A DNA stretch of 64,000 nucleotides, taken from NCBI RefSeq assembly GCF_025567525.1, contig NZ_JAOQJY010000010.1, positions 1-64,000 of the forward strand. The letters run 5' to 3'. The notes beneath the pieces were generated by a model. It worked only from the letters and a program-made list of their open reading frames with translations, searched no databases and was not told the origin of the DNA. Positions 58,084 to 64,000 of the stretch are shown in pieces (within the stretch, counting starts at the first letter, position 1; every line of letters starts with the position of its first letter). A program made the position numbers and the translations under genes. This stretch comes from Gallintestinimicrobium propionicum (GTDB lineage: Bacteria > Bacillota > Clostridia > Lachnospirales > Lachnospiraceae).

Positions 58084-59247
58084 TTATAATACTACCGGAC
58101 CGTCACCGATCTCTACCACATAAAAATCTGCCGCGTAACCGATTTTTTCCAGATAAGCCTTTCCAACCTGCTCCTGAAAGGCCTCGATTGCTTCATCCTT
58201 TACGATACTGACCGTACAGCCGCCAAAGCCAGCACCGGTCATTCTGGAACCGATGACACCGTCTACCTTCCAGGCTTCCTCTACCAGCGTATCCAGCTCA
58301 ATGCCGGTTACTTCATAATCATCCCGCAGGGAAACGTGGGACGCATTCATCAGCTTGCCAAACTCTGTGATATCGTTCGCCTTCAGCGCTGCAACTGCCT
58401 TGATCGTGCGCTGATTCTCATAAACCGCATGCCGCGCACGCTTTACTCTGACGGGATCCTTGATGGCGGACTTGTAAGTTTCAAACTGCTCCTCCGACAG
58501 ATCCCCCAGCGACTCGATGCCGATCACCTGCTGCAGCTCTGCCAGAGCCGCTTCGCACTCACTTCTTCTTTCATTATATTTAGAATCGCCCAGACCGCGC
58601 TTTTTATTGCTGCAGGAAATCACAAGCTTCGCGCCCTCCAGCTGAATCGGCGCATACTCAAATTCCATCGTCGCAGTATCCAGGAAAATCGCATGATCCT
58701 TTTTGCCCATCGCGATTGCGAACTGATCCATAATGCCGCAGTTTACACCGTTAAACTTGTTCTCGGAAAACTGACCGATCAGCGCCAGATCCTGATTGGA
58801 AACCTCAAAGCCATACTGATCACGCAGGATATAACCTGTCAAAACCTCGACCGACGCGGAAGAAGACAGCCCGGAGCCGTTCGGAATATTGCCAAACAGC
58901 AGCAAATCCATACCGTTTGTCACTTCCATCCCCTTCTCGCCAAATGCCCACATCACACCCTTGGGATAATTCGTCCAGTCCGCTTCCTTCTCCGGCTTCA
59001 AGCCCTCAACGCTCGACTCGATCACACCCAGCTGCTCGAAATTCATCGAATAAAACCGCAGCTTCTTATCCTCACGCCTGCGTGCCACACCATAAGTACC
59101 GATCGTCAGTGCACACGGAAAAACATGACCGCCGTTATAGTCGGTATGTTCTCCGATCAAATTCACTCTGCCCGGCGCAAAATAAACCTTCGCACCGTCT
59201 GTTCCTCCAAAAAGTTCCCCAAATTTTGCTAAAAGCTGATCTTTCAT
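58084..59247 (-). CDS. galK: Galactokinase
   Basis: The start at 59247, with GAGG before it, gives 387 residues, the usual galactokinase length. The motifs are GRVNLIGEHTDYNGGHVFPCAL (sugar site), GLSSSASVE (ATP binding) and the C-terminal GAGFGGCTVSIV. It phosphorylates galactose at C1. It has a long structured leader (59262-59437) and probably starts from the extended -10 promoter at 59444-59452. Confidence 0.95.
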   Translation of the reverse strand: MKDQLLAKFGELFGGTDGAKVYFAPGRVNLIGEHTDYNGGHVFPCALTIGTYGVARRREDKKLRFYSMNFEQLGVIESSVEGLKPEKEADWTNYPKGVMWAFGEKGMEVTNGMDLLLFGNIPNGSGLSSSASVEVLTGYILRDQYGFEVSNQDLALIGQFSENKFNGVNCGIMDQFAIAMGKKDHAIFLDTATMEFEYAPIQLEGAKLVISCSNKKRGLGDSKYNERRSECEAALAELQQVIGIESLGDLSEEQFETYKSAIKDPVRVKRARHAVYENQRTIKAVAALKANDITEFGKLMNASHVSLRDDYEVTGIELDTLVEEAWKVDGVIGSRMTGAGFGGCTVSIVKDEAIEAFQEQVGKAYLEKIGYAADFYVVEIGDGPVVL

Positions 59248-59261
59248 CGTAACCTCCCATT

Positions 59262-59437
59262 CCGCAGGCGCTTCGCGCCGGAGGAACCGCGAGCAGAACA
59301 TCCGGTTCTGCTCTGCGATCATGGCTGCTTTGTGACGCCTGCGGCACAAACAACCGTTTGAAGAATAAGTGACCACGCTTATTCTTCAAACTGACCTCCC
59401 ATAAAATAGTCTCAAACACAGGGCTCTCGCCCCTCCT
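59262..59437 (-). ncRNA. Structured 5' leader of galK with nested hairpins
   Basis: Three structures are visible. CCGCAGGCG (59262-59270) pairs with CGCCTGCGG (59336-59344) and encloses GAGCAGAAC/GTTCTGCTC (59291-59299 with 59305-59313). GTTTGAAGAATAAG (59356-59369) pairs perfectly with CTTATTCTTCAAAC (59378-59391). GGGC/GCCC with a GAGA loop lies near 59420-59432. This could be a regulatory RNA leader, a protein operator or a mobile palindromic repeat. No known riboswitch class is recognised. Confidence 0.4.
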
Positions 59438-59443
59438 GTAATT

Positions 59444-59452
59444 ATCATACCA
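59444..59452 (-). promoter_or_regulatory. Candidate extended -10 promoter of galK
   Basis: TGG-TATGAT (59452-59444, minus strand) is an extended -10 element without a clear -35. The transcript would start near 59437 and have a leader of about 190 nt. Confidence 0.45.
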
Positions 59453-59481
59453 TACCCCCTCCGTCCTGCCACCCCCAATTG

Positions 59482-59583
59482 TTAACAAGAACAGTCAAAT
59501 TGTTGCATAACAATGAGCAGTGCCACCGGGAGGAAACCGACGGATGCCGCCAATCCGGTGAATGCGCAGCATTTACCGGACTG
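59482..59583. other. Fragment beside the assembly gap
   Basis: On the minus strand the frame that runs out of the gap ends after ASVGFLPVALLIVMQQF and six more residues at a stop near 59482. It might be the C-terminus of a membrane protein interrupted by the gap. CCGGT (59563-59567) and AATGC pair with GCATT and ACCGG (ending at 59580), so the gap edge is palindromic. No function can be supported. Confidence 0.25.
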
Positions 59584-59882
59584 NNNNNNNNNNNNNNNNN
59601 NNNNNNNNNNNNNNNNNNNNNNNNNNNNNNNNNNNNNNNNNNNNNNNNNNNNNNNNNNNNNNNNNNNNNNNNNNNNNNNNNNNNNNNNNNNNNNNNNNNN
59701 NNNNNNNNNNNNNNNNNNNNNNNNNNNNNNNNNNNNNNNNNNNNNNNNNNNNNNNNNNNNNNNNNNNNNNNNNNNNNNNNNNNNNNNNNNNNNNNNNNNN
59801 NNNNNNNNNNNNNNNNNNNNNNNNNNNNNNNNNNNNNNNNNNNNNNNNNNNNNNNNNNNNNNNNNNNNNNNNNNNNNNNNNN
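59584..59882. other. Assembly gap (run of N)
   Basis: A run of 299 N. Both flanks are non-coding or partial, and the left flank ends in an inverted repeat, so the gap is probably a repeat that the assembly could not resolve. Any open frame drawn across it is meaningless. Confidence 0.98.
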
Positions 59883-60136
59883 CTCCCAGCCGTTGAATAT
59901 TTTCAAGAATAGACAGCCATATCGTTATCAACATTCCAAAATTCACTTTATCACTGACTTCAATTTCTACAAACGCGCCAAAATTTCTTATCAATTCCCT
60001 GTTGTGTAGTTACAAATTCCATTTCCTTTTCTCCTCGTTTGATCTATTTTACATGCAAATGTCCTTCTCGTTCCTTATGTGCACCTTTATAGAAGAAGAA
60101 AGAAAACCAGTTAATGACAAACTACAACATAATAAT
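59883..60136. other. Right flank of the gap, no supported gene
   Basis: On the minus strand a short frame with a good ribosome binding site (GAGGAGAAAAGGAA before an ATG at about 60023) codes only MEFVTTQQGIDKKFW and five more residues before a stop. Another frame continues to the gap (VNFGMLITIWLSILENIQ). The pair might be one frameshifted gene start, possibly of a membrane protein, but the gap prevents any conclusion. Confidence 0.25.
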
Positions 60137-60170
60137 GGGAAGCTTATCACAATCATGTGACAGGCTCCCC
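60137..60170 (-). terminator. Terminator-like hairpin after the ABC exporter genes
   Basis: TCACA (60147-60151) pairs with TGTGA (60156-60160), extended outwards by an imperfect GGGA-GC / GGCTCCC pairing. It lies about 90 bp beyond the 80-residue reading frame, downstream of the two ABC genes on the minus strand. The T-run is weak. Confidence 0.4.
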
Positions 60171-60261
60171 ATTGGTATCAATCTTTTTATTGCTATTGCT
60201 TCACTATTTTCACTCAAACCGAATGATCGCTACCGTCTCCGCATTTACCAACCTGCAAGCC

Positions 60262-60504
60262 CTATGGTGCTTCATCTGGCGAAGGATAGACCCTGACTTC
60301 CGGTATTGTGGTTTTTTTCGTCCGAAGAAGACCTGCAATTGTCCCATTCTCCCTCTGATACAGATCCATCTCCGAAATCACAAGAAGCTCTCTTCCATCC
60401 CGGATGATTTTCTGTGCATGAAGTGCTTCCTCTTCAGAAAGTGTGAGTATCGTGATAAGAGAAGCATCTCCGGTGCAGACCATCACGGCGGCATGAAGCC
60501 TCAT
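60262..60504 (-). CDS. Short hypothetical protein downstream of the ABC exporters
   Basis: The 80-residue frame is hydrophilic with a mixed helix/strand pattern (EEEALHAQKIIRDGRELLVISEMDLYQ, then TIAGLLRTKKTTIPEVRVYP). There is no clear ribosome binding site at its ATG. A nine-codon frame, MCGCRYDA, with its own site lies just before it in another phase, so the gene may be broken by a frameshift. It is 45 bp after the second ABC gene. No family is recognised. Confidence 0.4.
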   Translation of the reverse strand: MRLHAAVMVCTGDASLITILTLSEEEALHAQKIIRDGRELLVISEMDLYQRENGTIAGLLRTKKTTIPEVRVYPSPDEAP

Positions 60505-60549
60505 GCATCATACCGGCATCCGCACATTCTCTGCTTACTTATTTAAGGC

Positions 60550-62079
60550 TCACACCTCAACAACCATTCCGTCCAGCTTCTGTGAAAAGCCATCCTCAAA
60601 CACCATTACCACCAGTCCCTGAAATTCTTCCAAAACATGCTCCACCAGAAATCTTGCCGTTGCAGAATCCACCCGATCCGCCACACCATCCAGAAACAGC
60701 ACATCCGCATCCTGATAAAGTCCCCGTGCGATCCCGACTCTTTTTCTCTGCCCACCGGACAGGTTCTCTCCCTTTTTTCCACACCGCTTGAGCAGTCCAT
60801 CCTCAAAGGTTTTCACATCCTCGACCAGAGCTGTTTTTTCCAGAATGCCATTCATTTTTACATCCTCAATCCGCCCTCCCATAGAAATATTTTCCAAAAG
60901 AGAGTCATCGAATAAAACCGGCTCACTCGGTACATAGACGCATTTTTTATCCTTCAATTCTCTGTCGCATACGGAAAATAATGTGCGCAGCGCTTCGCTG
61001 CTCTTTTCGCCTTTTAAAATCACGATTTCTTTTTCCGCCGCATGGAACGTTTTCTTTCCACCGCCTGCACAGATTAAAAAATCATATCCGTCTTTTTCCC
61101 TGACAAAGCCTGCACCATCTGTCTCCTGAAGCAAAAATCCAAGGCGTTCCAGCGATGCGTTCGTCTGCTTCTTTCTTTTTACCAGATTTCCGATCGCATC
61201 CGGCAGATATGCCAGAAACGCATAGTAATAGCCAAACATGACAAATTCGCCAACCGAAAAGATTCCGTTCATCATAAACGGCAATGCAATCAGTAAAATA
61301 ATGCCCAATGCCATATTCGAAGAATTGCCGGAAATACTGCCCAGCAGGCTGTCAAAAATTCTGTCCCGAATCTCGCTTTTCGATCTCTCCTGACATTTTC
61401 TCTCATACGCGGAAATTACCCGTTCCCGGTTTCCGATCATATAAAAATACTCGGTGTTTTCAAAAAAGTTATTCAGAAAACTCGTCACTTCTTTTGTGTT
61501 TTTCCGGGAATTCGTCCGGTATAAGAAAATTTTCTTGCCAAGAACTTTTACCAGAAAAACCGTCAAAGCGGTCGGGAACAGGCTTACAGCTGCAAAGATC
61601 GGGTTGATAAAAAACATCACGATTAATATCGAAACGGATAATACGATTTTGGGAACCTGATAATAAAATTCCAAAAAGAAATTTACGACGTCCTCGCATT
61701 CATTCCGGTAATAATTTAAAACTGCGCCGTCTGTCTCCCGCGCCGGATTCAGCGATTCCCTCAACACATAGTTTAACAATACACTTTTTACGTTGTATCT
61801 CGCCTTGGTTTTCCATTTTTCCACAAAAGCGGAATTGACCTGTTTTACACAATTGATGATCAGTGGAACCATCACGTTGATCAAGATTAAAATGTTCAGG
61901 GAATAGATTCCAAGTGTGACGTCTTTTCCTTCAATCACGTTAAAAATGTCTTTTTTTGCAATACCGCTCATTAAAAAACTGAACGTATAAGTGATCGTTT
62001 CGACCGCTATCACAAGTAGTCCAAAAGCCTTTATGTCTTTCGTGAAAGCCCGATATAGTTCTCTCTTTTTCATTTTCAT
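60550..62079 (-). CDS. ABC exporter half-transporter with degenerate Walker motifs
   Basis: The 509-residue protein has an N-terminal exporter membrane domain (about six segments in residues 15-300) and a short nucleotide-binding domain. The signature motif LSGGQ is intact at 440-444, followed by RKRVGIARGLYQDADVLFLDG. The Walker A place reads LKGEKSSEAL (355-364) without the usual GxxGxGK(S/T). The catalytic Glu after Walker B is Gly (465), and the switch His is missing near 494. It cannot form a catalytic site by itself and must pair with the protein coded upstream. Confidence 0.88.
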   Translation of the reverse strand: MKMKKRELYRAFTKDIKAFGLLVIAVETITYTFSFLMSGIAKKDIFNVIEGKDVTLGIYSLNILILINVMVPLIINCVKQVNSAFVEKWKTKARYNVKSVLLNYVLRESLNPARETDGAVLNYYRNECEDVVNFFLEFYYQVPKIVLSVSILIVMFFINPIFAAVSLFPTALTVFLVKVLGKKIFLYRTNSRKNTKEVTSFLNNFFENTEYFYMIGNRERVISAYERKCQERSKSEIRDRIFDSLLGSISGNSSNMALGIILLIALPFMMNGIFSVGEFVMFGYYYAFLAYLPDAIGNLVKRKKQTNASLERLGFLLQETDGAGFVREKDGYDFLICAGGGKKTFHAAEKEIVILKGEKSSEALRTLFSVCDRELKDKKCVYVPSEPVLFDDSLLENISMGGRIEDVKMNGILEKTALVEDVKTFEDGLLKRCGKKGENLSGGQRKRVGIARGLYQDADVLFLDGVADRVDSATARFLVEHVLEEFQGLVVMVFEDGFSQKLDGMVVEV

Positions 62080-62098
62080 AATTTGTCCCTCTCGATTC

Positions 62099-63748
62099 TC
62101 AACAGGTTTCTACCTGTATCCGACTTTCTTCCATATGTATCTTTTTGTGGAATTTCAAGGCACTCCTGTTTTTATGGGACACCATGATAATCGTAGAATC
62201 CGTAAATTCCTTTTCAAGGAGCGTATCAATCGTCGTGAGGATTTTATCGTCTATGGAAGCGTCGAATTCATCGACCAGCAAAATACGGGGCTTTGCAATT
62301 AATGCTGCCGTCCATGCCAAAATCTGCGCCTCATTTACCGTAAAATCTTCCGGTTTGATGGTATCTTCCAGACCGATTTTCGTTTCTTCCATCCACTGAT
62401 CCATATGGGTGATTTTCAGCGCCAGCTCAACCGACTGCTTCTCGTAATTGTCGTAAAACCGCACCAGATTGTTCAGCAGCGTATCTTCGATAATCGGATA
62501 AAACTGGGAAATATAGAAAACATTTTCCACATATTTTCTCCGGTTAAACTCCCGGATTTCTTTTCCACCGATCAGAATTTTGCCGCAGTCCGGTACATAC
62601 AGTCCTGCAATCAGATGCAAAATAGTGCTCTTTCCGCAGCCTGTCCTTCCCTCGATCAGCACATTTTCATTCGAGCCGATCGTAAACGATATATCTGACA
62701 AAACCCTCGACTGATTGTAGCCAAAAGAAACGTCCGAAAACACAATCTCATTGCCGCTAAATTCTGCAGCTTCTTCGTTTTGATCCTCCTGGGATTCCAT
62801 TTCAAATATGGAATTCACTCTTTTTAGAGCAGCAAGCGACATCGGCATCTGCGCAAACTGATATTTTAAATGAAAAAACGGCATGTTCAATAAGCCGACA
62901 TAACTCGTCAGCAAATACAGTTCTCCAATTGACAATCTGCCACGATTTAACAGCTGGACTCCGATCAGCAGTGCAATGCCTTCCGCAACATTTAGCAGGG
63001 AGAAAAACACCGTCGCCGGCAAATTCCCCCAGAAGGACGCCTTTACCTGTTTTTGCTCAAACTCTGCAAAATCCTTATGGAACCGCTCATGGATATAATC
63101 TTCTTTGCCAATTCCTTTTACATCTGCCGCAGCATACACATCTTCGGAAAACTCTCCAAACAGCTTTGTTTCACTCGCTCGCGCATCGTTCCATAATGCA
63201 GAAAGGCTCTTCTGGGTTCCGATAAAAATGACAAATATCAGAACCGCTATCACACAAAAAATTTCGCCGAGAATCAGCGACTTTGTCAGGAATACAACCA
63301 GGATTCCCACTATCATAAATGAGCTGCTCATGATGTCGATCAGCATATTGGAAAAGAATCCAACCATAACGTTGACGTCGCCTTCGATCTTCTCAAAAAA
63401 GTCTCCGGTTTTCGACATTTTATGCTGGGAGACAGAAAACTGGAATAATTTTTTCAACAACTCTTTCCGGATTTCATCGCAGACGCTCCTGCCCATTTTT
63501 TCGCTTAAATAAGAATTTAAAACTGTTGCAAATCCTTTTACGACCACAACTGCCAAAAAGAACAGAATAAATGCAACAAGCCATGTAATTGTCTGTTTCC
63601 CCAGACCGTCTATGATCTTGCTGAGTATGCCTGGCAGCCCCAAAGAGATCACTGTCTCCAAAATCAGCGAAATTAAAATGCCAAAAACAAACCGTTTCCT
63701 GGTTCGAAAGATCTGCAATAATGTGTCACTCAATATTTTCTTTTTCAT
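62099..63748 (-). CDS. ABC exporter half-transporter with intact Walker motifs
   Basis: The 549-residue protein has an exporter membrane domain (six segments in residues 18-300) and a nucleotide-binding domain with Walker A GRTGCGKST (367-375), Walker B ILLVDE (489-494, with catalytic Glu) and the switch His at 525 (MVSHKNR). The signature motif is changed to FTVNEAQ (469-475). It is complementary to the next gene, 19 bp downstream, and the two should form one heterodimer with one working ATP site. The substrate is unknown. Confidence 0.9.
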   Translation of the reverse strand: MKKKILSDTLLQIFRTRKRFVFGILISLILETVISLGLPGILSKIIDGLGKQTITWLVAFILFFLAVVVVKGFATVLNSYLSEKMGRSVCDEIRKELLKKLFQFSVSQHKMSKTGDFFEKIEGDVNVMVGFFSNMLIDIMSSSFMIVGILVVFLTKSLILGEIFCVIAVLIFVIFIGTQKSLSALWNDARASETKLFGEFSEDVYAAADVKGIGKEDYIHERFHKDFAEFEQKQVKASFWGNLPATVFFSLLNVAEGIALLIGVQLLNRGRLSIGELYLLTSYVGLLNMPFFHLKYQFAQMPMSLAALKRVNSIFEMESQEDQNEEAAEFSGNEIVFSDVSFGYNQSRVLSDISFTIGSNENVLIEGRTGCGKSTILHLIAGLYVPDCGKILIGGKEIREFNRRKYVENVFYISQFYPIIEDTLLNNLVRFYDNYEKQSVELALKITHMDQWMEETKIGLEDTIKPEDFTVNEAQILAWTAALIAKPRILLVDEFDASIDDKILTTIDTLLEKEFTDSTIIMVSHKNRSALKFHKKIHMEESRIQVETC

Positions 63749-63952
63749 TGTAGTTTACCCCTGTTATTACCCCGTTGATAGATTTCTCTTTTTCAAACAA
63801 TAGAATGCAATACAAACTCCCGATGCTTTGATACTCACCCTTCCAATCTATAACTCGCTCTGCGCGAACGTACTGTTGTCACCAATCAACTGCCTGCGCG
63901 AATTATCTGCCTCCCCACACGCACAGTTCGTCATAAAATATATCTTATATCG

Positions 63953-63979
63953 ATTGTACCATACTTTTCGGGGTTGCAA
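63953..63979 (-). promoter_or_regulatory. Candidate promoter of the ABC exporter operon
   Basis: On the minus strand TTGCAA (63979-63974) and TACAAT (63958-63953) are 15 bp apart, preceded by a TATGG stretch giving a partly extended -10. The transcript would have a leader of about 200 nt (63749-63946), in which no gene or known riboswitch was recognised. Confidence 0.4.
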
Positions 63980-64000
63980 ATAATCTCGTCGAAATTAGCA

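Noticed and set aside
56665..58089. A 474-codon open frame on the plus strand
   Set aside because: It is the antisense of galT, which has all expected motifs. The plus-strand product shows no recognisable pattern.
59445..60009. Open frames drawn across the run of N
   Set aside because: They consist mainly of unknown residues and cannot be taken as genes.
60114..60546. Plus-strand frames near the ABC genes
   Set aside because: No ribosome binding site, no domains and an overlap with the terminator-like hairpin and the minus-strand frame.

Overview
The window looks like part of a genome of an anaerobic, low-GC Gram-positive gut bacterium of the Clostridia, most likely Lachnospiraceae. The evidence is the housekeeping genes (a RumA-like RlmD, YhaM, MutS2, a Firmicutes-type GalT), the clostridial families of the conjugation genes, and the use of monoderm systems such as AgrBD, SpoVG and VanW. 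No rRNA or tRNA gene was seen. One run of 299 N (59584-59882) marks an assembly gap.

Region 1 (1-6.4 kb, all minus strand, very AT-rich): a quorum-sensing and export island. It holds a complete agr-like system in the order agrA-agrC-agrD-agrB, preceded by a small XRE regulator. Upstream of these, in transcription order, are a lipoprotein, a secreted SH3b protein, a small sigma factor of the TcdR/UviA kind and a holin of the TcdE/UviB kind. Two 9-bp repeats exactly 21 bp apart lie before agrD, and a copy of the same 9-mer lies before the lipoprotein gene. This suggests that the LytTR regulator controls both sets. It is the best candidate here for an undescribed system.

Region 2 (6.5-38.6 kb, all minus strand, GC-richer): the transfer module of an integrative conjugative element. 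It has VirD4- and VirB4-type ATPases, a MobP-type relaxase with Sel1 repeats, an RHH accessory protein, VirB3/PrgI-like and VirB6/TrbL-like membrane proteins, and a C40 cell-wall hydrolase. Between these and the element's first genes lies a full Tad/Flp-type pilus set (CpaB, CpaE/ParA, TadA, TadB, TadC, pseudopilins, A24 prepilin peptidase). Cargo and defence-evasion genes include a C5 and an N6-adenine DNA methyltransferase, an ArdA-like protein, an amidoligase/gamma-glutamylcyclotransferase pair, SpoVG and AbrB regulators, and a 900-residue coiled-coil protein with a His/Cys-rich segment. No integrase, recombinase or replication gene is present, so the element probably continues to the left of position 1, with Region 1 as cargo. 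Its right end lies next to the 3' end of rlmD, a known insertion site for such elements.

Region 3 (39-59.4 kb): ordinary chromosome. Minus-strand genes are rlmD, yhaM, a degenerate HtrA-like protein, trmL, an aminotransferase, an Lrp regulator, an AIR-synthase-like protein, VanW, a DnaQ-type exonuclease, nth, a B12-binding radical SAM protein, galT and galK. mutS2 and a two-component system run on the plus strand. Several intergenic spaces hold nested palindromes.

Region 4 (59.4-64 kb): the assembly gap, a short unexplained reading frame, and two half-size ABC exporters whose ATPase motifs are complementary: one keeps the Walker motifs, the other keeps the signature motif.
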